Assembly: GCF_000422285.1 (NCBI RefSeq)
Contig: NZ_AULM01000013.1
Location: 1-64,000, forward strand
From: Desulfatiglans anilini DSM 4660
GTDB taxonomy: Bacteria > Desulfobacterota > DSM-4660 > Desulfatiglandales > Desulfatiglandaceae
Length of the DNA stretch: 64,000 nucleotides
Reading direction: 5' to 3'
The notes below the pieces were generated by a model. The model had not been told where the DNA came from and did no database searches. It was given only the letters and a program-made list of their open reading frames with translations. Of this stretch, positions 35,807 through 44,968 are shown one piece after another. Each line of letters opens with the position of its first letter. The first letter of the stretch is position 1. Both the position numbers and the translations under genes were made by a program.

Positions 35807-36907
35807 TCACGCCCTCCCGGTCAGGGTCTCGAGCGCCCGCCAGACCTCGGCCGGCTCGATCGAAAGCATGCAGCCGTGATGACCCTTCGGGCAATCGGGC
35901 TCGAGGCAGGGTGCGCATTCGACCGGGTGACGCACCATGGCCGTCCGTGCACCCCGGGGGCCCGTCGCCTGAGGGTCGGTAGACCCGAAGACCGCCAGGG
36001 TCGGCACACCGAGGGCCGCCGCGATGTGCATCAGGCCCGAGTCGTTGGTCATGAAGGCGTTGCAGCGCCCGATCAGGCCCACCGCCGCGCCGAGGGAGGT
36101 CCGCCCGCACAGATCGATGGAGGGTCGCTGCATCGCGGCGGCCACCTGCTCGCAGATCGCGCTTTCCCTGCCGCTGCCGAAGATGAGGACCTTCGCCCCC
36201 CAGAGCCGGGCGGCCAGGTCCCCCACCGCGGCGAACCGCTCGGCCGGCCAACGCTTGGCCGAACCGTACATGGCTCCCGGGCTCAATCCCACCACGGGCG
36301 CATCGGCCCCGATCCCCTCCCGCTCGAACCAGCCTGCGGCGGCCTCCGCATCGGCATCTGCGAGAAAAAGACGCGGTTCGCGGCTTTCCGCCGCCAACCC
36401 GGCCGCCTTCAGGATCGCGAGGTAGTACTCCACCTGGTGGACCTCGAGGACCGCCGGCTCGCGGACCACGCGGTGGCTCAGCAGGGGGCCCCTCCCATCC
36501 GTGTTGTACCCGAGCCTCCGGGGAACGCCTCCGAGGAACGCCAGGAGCGCCGCCTCGAAGGCGTTCTGGAAGAGAACCGCCAAGTCGAATCCGCCTTTGC
36601 GGACCGCGCCGGCGCACCGGATGCGGGCGGCGGCATCCGCTGCGAACGCCCCGCTTTTCCGGAGCACGAGCAGATCATCCACCGCGGGGTGCCCCTGCAA
36701 GAGGGCGGAGACCCACGGAAGGGCCAGGACCGTGATCCGGGCCGACGGGAAATTTTCCCTCAGGGCCTCCAGGGCCGGCAGGCACATCACCATGTCGCCC
36801 ACCCAGTTGGTCGCCCGGACCAGGACGCGGTGAACGGACCGGCGGTCGATCGGGCCGCCCCCCCGCATCGCGGGCGCGGGCACCTCACGCTTCAGCCCTT
36901 CGATCAT
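35807..36907 (-). CDS. waaF: Lipopolysaccharide heptosyltransferase II (GT9)
   Basis: A 366-residue GT9 enzyme that adds the second heptose of the inner core. It begins with a short Arg/Ala-rich leader and then RVLVRATNWVGDMVMCLPAL, the WaaF signature. GLSPGAMYGSAKRWP and MTNDSGLMHIAAALGVP mark the nucleotide-sugar site, and the FGSTDPQATGP and CAPCLEPDCPKGHHGCM segments near the end are usual for the family. The ATG at 36907 overlaps the stop of lpxL by 4 nt; a longer frame reaching 36958 is rejected for that reason. Confidence 0.93.
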   Translation of the reverse strand: MIEGLKREVPAPAMRGGGPIDRRSVHRVLVRATNWVGDMVMCLPALEALRENFPSARITVLALPWVSALLQGHPAVDDLLVLRKSGAFAADAAARIRCAGAVRKGGFDLAVLFQNAFEAALLAFLGGVPRRLGYNTDGRGPLLSHRVVREPAVLEVHQVEYYLAILKAAGLAAESREPRLFLADADAEAAAGWFEREGIGADAPVVGLSPGAMYGSAKRWPAERFAAVGDLAARLWGAKVLIFGSGRESAICEQVAAAMQRPSIDLCGRTSLGAAVGLIGRCNAFMTNDSGLMHIAAALGVPTLAVFGSTDPQATGPRGARTAMVRHPVECAPCLEPDCPKGHHGCMLSIEPAEVWRALETLTGRA

Positions 36908-38034
36908 GCCGGCCCCCCGATCGGGGACAGGGTCGGAACGTTCGCTCCATCCGTGCAAACCGTCGCTGCATCAACCGTAGAGGCGCATGCCGCCGCCCCG
37001 CCGGGTGGACCCTTTCCTGAACACCCGCCGGGCGCCGCCGCAAATGTATCGGACGGAGCGCCTCCCGCCGGAGGAAAGGCCGCCCCGGGCAGGGGGCAGA
37101 AAGGGCGCGTCTTCCAGCGCCGGTGGAACCAGAACCACTGCTCGGGGTGCCGGCGCACCCATGATTCGATGATCTCCGTAAATATACGCGTGTTCTCCTC
37201 TACATCCCGGGTTTTGTCCCCCGTTACGCATAGACGGACCTCCTCCTCGAAGACCACCCGGTAGCGGCCGTCCGCCTCCCGCAGGGCATAGATGGGGACC
37301 ACCGGGGCGCCGGTCTTGAGGGCCATCAGCGCCAGCCCCTTGTTCGTGCAGGCCGGCCGCCCCATGAACGGCACGAAGACCCCGGCGTACCAGTCGACGT
37401 TCTGGTCGAGCAGGATGCCGATCGGACGGTTCTCCCGCAGGACCCGCATGATCCGGCGCATCCCGTGGTCCTTGGGGATCACCTCCGTACCGAAGCGGGT
37501 GCGGAGATCGGTGAACAGCCGTTCGACAGGCGGAAAATCCATCGGCCGGGCGACCACGGCAGCATTCGGGGCGTAGCGGAGGCACGCCGCCGCGCTCATG
37601 AGCTCCCAGTTCCCGAAATGGGCCGTCAGGATGAAGCAGCCCTTTCCCTTGGCCAGGGCCTGCTCCATCCGTTCCGGGTGGTCGAAGGTCACATAGCGCG
37701 AAAGGCTCCGCTCCGTCATCGTGAAGATGTGCGGCAGTTCGAAGAGCATGGCGCCGAAGTGCCCCATCAGCCGGCGGTACAGACGCTCGGCCTCCGGGCG
37801 TGACAGCGCGGGCCCGAACGATGCGAGCAGGTTCTCGACGGCCACACGCGGGCGCTTCAGGGGGATGCACGCGAACAGGCCTCCCATCCTGCGCCCGAGC
37901 TTCTGGCTCACCGGGAACGGGATGCGTGCCAGCAGACGGACCAGGCCCGAGAGTCCCCTATAAATCCATCGCGTCGATGGTTTTTCTCTTCCGGATCGCT
38001 TCTTCAATGACCTCGAATAGACTCCTTTCTTCAC
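36904..38034 (-). CDS. lpxL: LpxL-type lipid A late acyltransferase
   Basis: A 376-residue inner-membrane acyltransferase that adds a secondary acyl chain to the Kdo-lipid A precursor. The HxxxxE motif is HFGNWE, followed by ARPMDFPP and GILLDQNVD typical of the LpxL/HtrB family. The conserved end is WFWFHRRWKTRP; after it comes an unusual 65-residue Gly/Pro/Ala-rich tail (about 312-376). The annotated GTG start (38034) lies 77 bp inside lpxK; a TTG at 38007 is an alternative. The precise acyl donor is unknown. Confidence 0.88.
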   Translation of the reverse strand: MKKGVYSRSLKKRSGREKPSTRWIYRGLSGLVRLLARIPFPVSQKLGRRMGGLFACIPLKRPRVAVENLLASFGPALSRPEAERLYRRLMGHFGAMLFELPHIFTMTERSLSRYVTFDHPERMEQALAKGKGCFILTAHFGNWELMSAAACLRYAPNAAVVARPMDFPPVERLFTDLRTRFGTEVIPKDHGMRRIMRVLRENRPIGILLDQNVDWYAGVFVPFMGRPACTNKGLALMALKTGAPVVPIYALREADGRYRVVFEEEVRLCVTGDKTRDVEENTRIFTEIIESWVRRHPEQWFWFHRRWKTRPFCPLPGAAFPPAGGAPSDTFAAAPGGCSGKGPPGGAAACASTVDAATVCTDGANVPTLSPIGGPA

Positions 38035-39082
38035 CCGGCACAGGTTCGAAACGGATCCTCAGGAATCCGATCTTCCGGGAATCCAGTTCCAGCGCCTCGA
38101 TCTTCACCCAGTCCTTTTCCGTCGTCAACAGATAACGCGCGCCAACGGCCTCTCCCGCCCGGCGAAGCGACAGGATATCCCCGGCCGTGTAGCGATGATG
38201 ATCTGGAAAGACGCGGAAATCCACGATATCGACACCGAGCGAGAGCAGGGTCTCCCAGAATCTCTCCGGCGCAGCGATCCCGGCAAAGCCGAGCGCCGGC
38301 ACCCCGCGCAGCCGGTCGAGGGGCACAGGCCGGCCTTCGTACGGAAACATGCACTCTTCCGGCCTATGCGAGGCCTTGAATACCGGCTTGCCGGGAAAAC
38401 CCCGTTCGAGGGCCCGAAGGGCGGCCTCCTCACGCCCGGACGCCCGCCCGCAGCCGGTCAGGATCAGGGCGTCGGCCCGCCGGAGCACCCGCTGCGGCTC
38501 CCTCAGCGGCCCCCACGGGAGCAGATGGCCGTTTCCGAAAGGCTCCCGTCCATCCAAAAGGACCAGATCGACATCCCGCGCCAGCCGATGGTGTTGAAAT
38601 CCGTCATCCAGGATGAAAATTTCTGCGCCGAATTGCCGGTGCGCCAGCATCCCGGCCTGCCACCGGTCCGCCCCGACGATCACCGGGACCCCCTCGAGGC
38701 GCCGAGCCAGGAGGCAGGGCTCATCCCCGGCCGACCAGGGGCCTGCCAGGAGCGCTGTTCCATCCGATACCACGAGCGGACCGTTTCCGGCCGAGCGCTT
38801 GTACCCTCTGGAAAGAACCGCCGCGCTGAAGCCCCGGCTTCGCGTCCACTGCGCCAGGCAGGCCACGGCCGGCGTCTTTCCGGTCCCCCCCGCCGTGAGA
38901 TTGCCCACGCTGAGGACGAACCCCGGGAGCCGGCGCGCCTTCAGGACGCCCCGCTCATAGGCCAGCCGGTGGATACATGCCATCGGGCCGTAGACGGCGG
39001 CTCCAAGGGCCAGACAAGGCGTGGCGGCCGTCCAGTCCCTGCGGGCATGAACCCGCGACCAGTCGATCCGCAGGCCTTTCAT
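37958..39082 (-). CDS. lpxK: Tetraacyldisaccharide 4'-kinase
   Basis: Phosphorylates the 4' position of the lipid A disaccharide. It is 374 residues from the ATG at 39082, which overlaps the stop of waaA by 4 nt. Walker A is GGTGKTP in the segment SVGNLTAGGTGKTP. Other family marks are SRGYKR and LDDGFQHHRLARDVDLVLLDGREPFGNG. The TEKDWVKI segment at the C-terminal end is also typical. It is membrane-associated through an N-terminal hydrophobic helix. Confidence 0.95.
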   Translation of the reverse strand: MKGLRIDWSRVHARRDWTAATPCLALGAAVYGPMACIHRLAYERGVLKARRLPGFVLSVGNLTAGGTGKTPAVACLAQWTRSRGFSAAVLSRGYKRSAGNGPLVVSDGTALLAGPWSAGDEPCLLARRLEGVPVIVGADRWQAGMLAHRQFGAEIFILDDGFQHHRLARDVDLVLLDGREPFGNGHLLPWGPLREPQRVLRRADALILTGCGRASGREEAALRALERGFPGKPVFKASHRPEECMFPYEGRPVPLDRLRGVPALGFAGIAAPERFWETLLSLGVDIVDFRVFPDHHRYTAGDILSLRRAGEAVGARYLLTTEKDWVKIEALELDSRKIGFLRIRFEPVPGEERSLFEVIEEAIRKRKTIDAMDL

Positions 39083-40365
39083 CGGACGGCCTCCGCGACG
39101 CACCGCCCGATCCGGTCGATCACCCGGTCGAGGGCCCCCCGGTTGGCCATCACGAAAGCGCGCGCAGCGGAGCCCGCCTGCCGGCGCCGGCCTTCGTCCG
39201 AGAGGATCGCCGAGACGGCCTCATGGAGGGAGGCCCGGTCCCGGATACACACCCCGCCGCCCTCTTCGCTCAAGGCATCGGCCATGTCCTCGAAGTTGTG
39301 GGTGTGCGGGCCGAACAACACCGGACAGGCGAACGCCGCCGGTTCCAGCAGGTTGTGCCCGCCCACAGGCACGAGACTGCCCCCCACGAAGGCGACGGCG
39401 GCCAACCCGTAGACCCGGCCGAGTTCACCGACGGTATCGAGCAGAATGATCCCCGCGCCTTGCCCGGCGAAGGCATCCGGAGCGCTTCTCAAGCACGCCT
39501 GAAGGCCCCTCTGACGAGCCATCGCCGCCAGTTCATCCGCGCGGCTGATATCACGGGGCGCGATCACGAGGCGCAGGCTTGGGAAGCGGCTGCGAAGCTT
39601 CCGGTAGACATCCATCAGGACCGCCTCCTCCCCTGGATGGGTGCTGCCCGCCACCCACAGCGTCTCCTCCCCTGAGAGGCTCAGCCGCCGCAGCCATGCG
39701 AGCCGCTCCTCCGCCTCCATGGGCGGCCACTCCCGGTCGAACTTGATGTTTCCGACGGCCTCGCAGCGCTCGGGATCGATGAGACGCGGCGCGAGGAGTC
39801 TCTGGCGGTCGCGCGCCGTCTGCATCAGGCAGAGCCGGAAGCAGTCGAAGATTGGGCGCAGCAGGGGGGCGGCGCGCCGGTAGCCCCGCGCGGTCCGCGG
39901 GCTCACGCGGCCGTTCACGAGCAGCGCCGGGATGCCGCGGTCCTTCAGGAGCCCGAGGATGCCCGGCCAGATGTCCGTTTCGACCAGCACGAAGACCGAA
40001 GGACGGATAAAATCCATCATGCGCCGGACCGGCCGCCAGAAATCGAACGGCATGCCGAGCACCCGGTCGGCGACCCCGGCCATCTCCGCCCGGGCCAGCG
40101 CCAATCCCTTCTCCGTGCTGGCGCTCATGACGAGCGGCCGGTCCGGGAAGACGCGCCGCAGCTCCCGGGCCAGGGGGACGGCGGACATCGCCTCGCCGAC
40201 CGACAGGGCGTGGAGCCAGATGCCGCCGGGGCGCGGCGGCCTTTCATCCTCCTGCCAGATCAGGCGGCGGAGTCCCTTCGCCTTGCCGTCCATCCGGCTG
40301 AACGGGAGCATGGCCGCAGCGGCCGGGGTCCAGCAGAGGTTGTAAAAAAGGTCGAAGGTCCGCAT
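39079..40365 (-). CDS. waaA: 3-deoxy-D-manno-octulosonic acid (Kdo) transferase
   Basis: Adds Kdo to lipid IVA. The 428-residue protein has an N-terminal membrane anchor then a GT-B fold of family GT30. The catalytic-side motif WLHALSVGEAMSAVPL holds the conserved glutamate, and FVLVETDIWPG and GSTHPGEE are strong family marks. The C-terminal donor site is FVGGSLVPVGGHNLLEPAAF. It is 9 bp downstream of the NtrY-like kinase gene and coupled to lpxK. The number of Kdo residues added (one to three) cannot be read from the sequence. Confidence 0.95.
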   Translation of the reverse strand: MRTFDLFYNLCWTPAAAAMLPFSRMDGKAKGLRRLIWQEDERPPRPGGIWLHALSVGEAMSAVPLARELRRVFPDRPLVMSASTEKGLALARAEMAGVADRVLGMPFDFWRPVRRMMDFIRPSVFVLVETDIWPGILGLLKDRGIPALLVNGRVSPRTARGYRRAAPLLRPIFDCFRLCLMQTARDRQRLLAPRLIDPERCEAVGNIKFDREWPPMEAEERLAWLRRLSLSGEETLWVAGSTHPGEEAVLMDVYRKLRSRFPSLRLVIAPRDISRADELAAMARQRGLQACLRSAPDAFAGQGAGIILLDTVGELGRVYGLAAVAFVGGSLVPVGGHNLLEPAAFACPVLFGPHTHNFEDMADALSEEGGGVCIRDRASLHEAVSAILSDEGRRRQAGSAARAFVMANRGALDRVIDRIGRCVAEAVR

Positions 40366-40374
40366 GACGCCCCC

Positions 40375-42606
40375 TCAGGCCCGCACCGGCAGCTCGATGA
40401 TGAAGCGCGTGCCCCTGGGCACGTTCTTCTCGACCCGGATGAACCCGTCGTGGTCGTTGACGATGGTGTTGACGATCGCCAATCCAAGCCCGGTGCCGTG
40501 CTTCTTGGTGGAAAAGTAGGGCTCGAAGAGCTTGCTCCGATGATCGGGCGAAACCCCCTTGCCGTTGTCGGCCACCTCGATCCGCACCACCTGCTGCACC
40601 GCATCGAAGGCGAGCCGCACCGTGATCTCGCCGTCCCCCTCCACGGCCTCGATGGCATTGTCGAGGAGGTTGATGAGGACCCGCTTCATCTGCTCCCGAT
40701 CCAGAGGGAACACAGGAAACTCGGGCGCATCCTCGAAGCGGAACACCACCTCGCGGTGGGCCTCGCGGTACAGGCTCAGGGACTCCTCGACAATCCCGCG
40801 CAGGTCGGACGGAGCACGGTTTGCGGCCGGCATCCGGGCGAAGTTGGAAAACTCGTTGACGAGCCCCTTCAGCTCCTCCACCTGGCGGACGATCATCCCC
40901 GTGCACTCGTTGAATATCCGGTAGTCCTCTCCGGAGAGCTTCTCCCCGTAGCGCTTCTTAAGCCGCTGCGCGGAGAGCTGGATGGGGGTGAGGGGGTTCT
41001 TCACCTCGTGCGCGATGCGGCGCGCCACCTCGCGCCATGCCGCCATCCGCTGGGCCTTTTCGATTTCGCTCAGGTCCTCGAACACCGCCACCAGACCGAG
41101 ATACCGCCCCTGGTCGTCCCGCAGGACATTGAGGGAGACCAGCAGAGTCAGCCGGCTGCCTCCGGCGGAGAGGCGGATCTGCTTTTTCAGAAATCCCTTT
41201 GCAAAAAGACGCCTGTCGCCCAGGAAGCCGTCCACGATGTTGATGTAATCCTGATCCAGCACCTCCTTGTAGCGCTTGCCGATGATATGCTCCGCCTCGA
41301 TGTTCAGCATCTTTTCCGCGGACTTGTTGATGGTCAGGATCTTCCCGTTCGCATCGGCCGACACCACCCCGGCCGCGACGTTGGCCAACACGAACTCCAT
41401 GTATTGACGCCGCTGTTCGAGTTCGATGTTGCTCTTGACCAGTTCCCGGTTGGCCTCTTCGAGCTTCTCCTTGCTGTTCTTCAGGTCGAGGGTCATCCGG
41501 TTGAAGGAGTTGACGAGCACCCCGATCTCGTCGGTCGACTCCAGGTCGATGAAAAAACTGTAGTCCCCGGAGGCGATGCGGTTGGTTCCCTCCGCCAGTT
41601 CCTGGATGGGGATCGTGATCTCCTTCGATAGATAGAACCCGAACCAGACCGAGGAGAAGATGATCAGGAGCGTCACGATCGACAACGTGATCATATGGCT
41701 GATCTTGATCGGCTTTTTGAGCATCTTCAATTGACGGTACTCCTGGAGGCCGCTGCTGATCGCCTTCAGACGGTTGACGAACGTGGCCGGGACGAATTTT
41801 CCGAGGACGATCAGACCGACGACGGCCCTGGTCTCGGCCCCGGAAAAGATCGGGATGATCCCGCTGACAAGGTCGCCGTGGGAGGAGCTCTCGATGTCCT
41901 GGGAGTCGGTGCCGAGATCGAGGCTTCGGCGCAGGCTCTCCGCCCCCGGCCCTTCGAAGCCGCTCAGATCGAGCCGCTGATCCGTCGAGGCGCTCTTCGG
42001 CAGCAGCGTCTCGGTGTAGACCCTGATCGAGGCCAGGCCGTACTCCTTCTGCTTGTCCGCAACCAGCTTCTCGAGCTGACCCCCCTTCTCCGGCTGCAGA
42101 AAACCTTCATAGGTGATGACCCGGCTCAGGCCGTTGCCGAGCTGGAGGACCTCCTCCGCCGTCCGGCTGTAATACTCCTGGCCGACCTCCAGGGCGTTCT
42201 TGAGCGACTGCTCGATCTGGACGTTGAACCAGTACTCGATCGAGGAGGAGATGAACTGCACCGAAACGAAGAAGAGGATGATCGTCGGGAGAAGGGACAG
42301 GGTCACGAACGCCAGGACGAGCTTGCTCCGCAGCTTGGCCCCCATGATCCGCTTGCGGCGCTCGAACAGGAGCTTCACCAGATTTCTGAGCGTCAGGAAG
42401 ACCAGAAGGAGCAGGAGGATGACGTTGATGTTGATGAGGGCGAAGATCAGGATGCTGTTGGACAGCGAAATGTCCGGACCCATGTCCAGAAAGCGTGTCC
42501 CGTAGTAGACGAGGCCCGAAATCAATACGAAGAGGCCGACAATGAGATAGCGCTCTCGACGTCTTCGCTTCAGATCCTGTTGCCGAGCTTCCCGGTAGGT
42601 ATTCAT
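40375..42606 (-). CDS. NtrY-like membrane sensor histidine kinase
   Basis: A 743-residue transmembrane sensor. Helices lie at about 21-40, 51-72 and 95-120, then a periplasmic sensing region of about 180 residues, a fourth helix at 303-326, HAMP (about 325-380), PAS (about 400-510) and HisKA with H533 in AHEVKNP. The HATPase holds the DNAIEAV and GTGLGLAI motifs. This is the NtrY/AtoS-type layout. No cognate NtrX-type regulator is adjacent. It lies 14 bp after the DUF4390 gene and 9 bp before waaA, so kinase output may be linked to envelope biogenesis. Confidence 0.9.
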   Translation of the reverse strand: MNTYREARQQDLKRRRRERYLIVGLFVLISGLVYYGTRFLDMGPDISLSNSILIFALININVILLLLLVFLTLRNLVKLLFERRKRIMGAKLRSKLVLAFVTLSLLPTIILFFVSVQFISSSIEYWFNVQIEQSLKNALEVGQEYYSRTAEEVLQLGNGLSRVITYEGFLQPEKGGQLEKLVADKQKEYGLASIRVYTETLLPKSASTDQRLDLSGFEGPGAESLRRSLDLGTDSQDIESSSHGDLVSGIIPIFSGAETRAVVGLIVLGKFVPATFVNRLKAISSGLQEYRQLKMLKKPIKISHMITLSIVTLLIIFSSVWFGFYLSKEITIPIQELAEGTNRIASGDYSFFIDLESTDEIGVLVNSFNRMTLDLKNSKEKLEEANRELVKSNIELEQRRQYMEFVLANVAAGVVSADANGKILTINKSAEKMLNIEAEHIIGKRYKEVLDQDYINIVDGFLGDRRLFAKGFLKKQIRLSAGGSRLTLLVSLNVLRDDQGRYLGLVAVFEDLSEIEKAQRMAAWREVARRIAHEVKNPLTPIQLSAQRLKKRYGEKLSGEDYRIFNECTGMIVRQVEELKGLVNEFSNFARMPAANRAPSDLRGIVEESLSLYREAHREVVFRFEDAPEFPVFPLDREQMKRVLINLLDNAIEAVEGDGEITVRLAFDAVQQVVRIEVADNGKGVSPDHRSKLFEPYFSTKKHGTGLGLAIVNTIVNDHDGFIRVEKNVPRGTRFIIELPVRA

Positions 42607-42620
42607 GGCTGGGGTGGCGG

Positions 42621-43187
42621 TCAGTACCTAAAATCCACGGAGTACCAGTCCGTTTCGAAATCCCAGAGGGAGAGGAAAAAAAGGACGTAATGAAAGTATA
42701 AAGGCAACTTGATCGTGTCGAGTTCGGCCATCATGCGGACCCGGTAATAAGCATCCTTCTCGAGGCGGTCGAGGGAGGTCACCTTGAGACCGACGATCTC
42801 GGACATCAGCGTCTTGGCCTCTTCAAAATCCTTCACGATCAGTTCCTTCCGGTCGTCTTCCGAAAAGCGCAGGATGTATACCTTTTTGAGGCTGTCGTAG
42901 GTGATCTCGTGGCTTACCTTCAAATCCGCGATCTTCTTGTCCCACCAGGACGATCGAACCTTCAGCAGCTTCACGAAAAAGGTGAACGTCGTCGGGATCC
43001 CGTTGTGGATCGCCCGCTCCATGTCTTCCGTAAAACAGTCGACCACCGTAAAATAGGCCAGCAGATCGTCCTGCGTGGTCGTGATCACGATATCGCTGAG
43101 CGCGGCCTCTTCCGCCCGGACCCGTCCTTCTGCGCCGCTCAGGAACAGGCAAACGGCCACGGCAAAATAGATGCATCGTTTGATCAT
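42621..43187 (-). CDS. DUF4390 domain-containing exported protein
   Basis: A 188-residue protein from the ATG at 43187, with a signal peptide (CIYFAVAVCLFLSGAEG, cleaved near VRAEE) and then a beta-rich DUF4390 domain. Such proteins are regularly encoded next to NtrY-type kinases and LPS genes in Desulfobacterota, as here, 14 bp upstream of the kinase. The role is unknown; a periplasmic partner of the kinase sensor region is one inference. The 458-bp gap upstream (43188-43645) holds only a repeat fragment. Confidence 0.83.
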   Translation of the reverse strand: MIKRCIYFAVAVCLFLSGAEGRVRAEEAALSDIVITTTQDDLLAYFTVVDCFTEDMERAIHNGIPTTFTFFVKLLKVRSSWWDKKIADLKVSHEITYDSLKKVYILRFSEDDRKELIVKDFEEAKTLMSEIVGLKVTSLDRLEKDAYYRVRMMAELDTIKLPLYFHYVLFFLSLWDFETDWYSVDFRY

Positions 43188-43572
43188 ATCCGCGTCAACC
43201 AAACCTCCCGAGTCCTTGGCCTGCCCCGATTGCCGCGCCGAACCGCAACGTGCCCTCCGCCGGCTTCCCGTCCGCTCCACCAGGGCTGCTGGCACGTTTC
43301 TCTCCACGGAACCATGCCCGGATCCAATGAATGAAGATTCACCATTGTTTGGCAAAAAGGGCGGCGACCTCCATTCACCCGCTTCCGAAAAGAGGTCTCA
43401 AAGGCCTAAAAGCGTGATTTTAGTTGATTAGCGGGGCAAAAGCAAGCGCAAAGCCATCACAAACCGACGCGATCGCTTCTACGCCGTTTCCCCGGGAGGA
43501 GGAGCGGAATCAGAAGAAAATGATCCCGCTCCGTGCGGGGCAGGGGACAAAGACCAAGGACCTATGCGAACA

Positions 43573-43632
43573 TGAGATCGTATCCATCCGGAAATGATTT
43601 CCCGGTAGGACCCAGTTTCCAATCCGAAGATG
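43573..43632 (+). repeat. Dispersed modular repeat, copy 7 (module A only)
   Basis: A forward module A fragment just downstream of the lpxC stop. CCGGAAATGATTTCCCGG forms a near-perfect palindrome, followed by CCCAGTTTCCAATCCG. It closely matches the fragment at 58383-58437. The rest of the gap up to 43187 shows no recognisable feature. Confidence 0.7.
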
Positions 43633-43645
43633 AGACCGATTATCC

Positions 43646-44575
43646 TCAGGCGGCCAGGGGTTCCAGGCGACCGAAGGCCGGGATCCTAACCCGGTTCTCC
43701 CGGCACGCTTCCGGCGATTCGAAGGTGACCCATCGCCAGTGGCGTTCGGAGCCCATCAATTTGCGCAGCATGAACTGGTTCAGGTAGTGCCCGGACTTCT
43801 TGACCACGAAGTGGCCGATGACCGGAGACCCGACGATGGAAAGATCCCCTAAGAAATCGAGCAGTTTGTGACGCACGAATTCGTCCTTGTAGCGAAGGCC
43901 GTCCTCGTTGAGGATCCTGAACTCGTCGACCACGACGACATTGTCCAGAGAGCCGCCCTTGGCGAGCCCGTGCTTTTTCAGCGTTTCGACGTCCTTCAGA
44001 AAACCGAAGGTACGCGCCCGGCTGATATCCCGCACAAAATCCCGCCCGGAAAAGGTCAGTTCGTGGGTCTGGTTGCGCAGCATCGGGTGCTGAAAATCGA
44101 TCATGCAGGTGATCTTGAGCTCCTTCGAAGGATAGATGGCGATCGAGCGATTGCCGTCATCGACCTTGAACGGCCGTCTGATGAGCAAAAAACGCTTCGG
44201 GGCGCTCTGCTCCCGGATGCCGGCGCTCTTGATCAAAAAAACGAATGGGGCCGCGCTGCCGTCCATGATCGGGACCTCGGGCCCATCGAGTTCCACCACG
44301 GCATTGTCGATGCCTAAACCGAAAAAGGCTGCCATCAGGTGTTCGATGGTGCCGATCCGGCATCCGTCGATGCCGACGGTCGTAGCCAGGGTCGTGTCCA
44401 ATACATGCTCGAAGCCGGCGGGCACCCTGGGACGGCCCGCAAGATCGCTCCGCACAAAACAGAGCCCGCTGTTCGGCGCAGCGGGACGAAGGACCATATG
44501 AACTTTTTCGCCAGAATGGAGTCCGATGCCCGTACAGTCGACCGGCTCCTTCAATGTGCGCTGTCTGTAATCCAC
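43646..44575 (-). CDS. lpxC: UDP-3-O-acyl-N-acetylglucosamine deacetylase
   Basis: The first committed enzyme of lipid A synthesis, a zinc amidase. At 309 residues it starts at the GTG at 44575, which follows GAGGAG; the ATG at 44650 is rejected. The catalytic region includes TIEHLMAAFFGLGIDN (zinc-binding histidine), PIMDGSAAPF and DEFVRHKLLDFLGDL with the second zinc histidine and aspartate. The N-terminal ECTGIGLHSG-like CTGIGLHSGE is the family opening. It is separated from the LPS cluster by a 458-bp gap. Confidence 0.96.
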   Translation of the reverse strand: MDYRQRTLKEPVDCTGIGLHSGEKVHMVLRPAAPNSGLCFVRSDLAGRPRVPAGFEHVLDTTLATTVGIDGCRIGTIEHLMAAFFGLGIDNAVVELDGPEVPIMDGSAAPFVFLIKSAGIREQSAPKRFLLIRRPFKVDDGNRSIAIYPSKELKITCMIDFQHPMLRNQTHELTFSGRDFVRDISRARTFGFLKDVETLKKHGLAKGGSLDNVVVVDEFRILNEDGLRYKDEFVRHKLLDFLGDLSIVGSPVIGHFVVKKSGHYLNQFMLRKLMGSERHWRWVTFESPEACRENRVRIPAFGRLEPLAA

Positions 44576-44722
44576 GCGTTTCTCCTCGATATCGGTGCAA
44601 CAACCGGAATAGGAATCAGGGTTTTCCCTGCTCGCCGCCTTGGATTGCAAGGACCATGCCCTCCCGCCCGCAAAGCCGCAAAAACAACGATCATCCTGTC
44701 TAACTTATGGACATCCAATACT

Positions 44723-44751
44723 TTTATCAGGCCAAACTTTTTCGCGAACAA
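44723..44751 (-). promoter_or_regulatory. Tentative promoter of lpxC
   Basis: Reading leftward: TTGTTC (44751-44746), 17-bp spacer, GATAAA (44728-44723), in the AT-rich part of the 393-bp divergent gap between lpxC and mltA (44576-44968). The implied lpxC leader is about 140 nt. Nothing else in the gap is recognisable, apart from an A-rich run near 44790-44820. Confidence 0.3.
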
Positions 44752-44968
44752 CAAATGGATGCGCACCCAGCATCCGAAACTGTAGCAAAAAAAACACAGC
44801 CCCTAACAAAAAAACAACAACTGCCGGTGCTTGAACTCTGCCGCGGGATTGCCTAAAATACCGGTTTTGAAACCAGGCGCCACCCCTCGCCCTGCGGGGG
44901 TGTGCGTCCAAATCCATCCACCTTCATCCACCGTCGTGTCTTCATCCGGACGGGAGGATCTTTGCCTT

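Noticed and set aside
35762-37264. A 500-codon rightward open frame over gmhB, waaF and lpxL
   Set aside because: Antisense to overlapping, well-identified LPS genes; composition is Arg/Pro-rich as for a GC-bias shadow.
44831-44968. An upstream start giving MltA 46 extra residues
   Set aside because: It would bury the lipoprotein signal peptide; the ATG at 44969 has a GGGAGG site upstream and leads directly into the lipobox.
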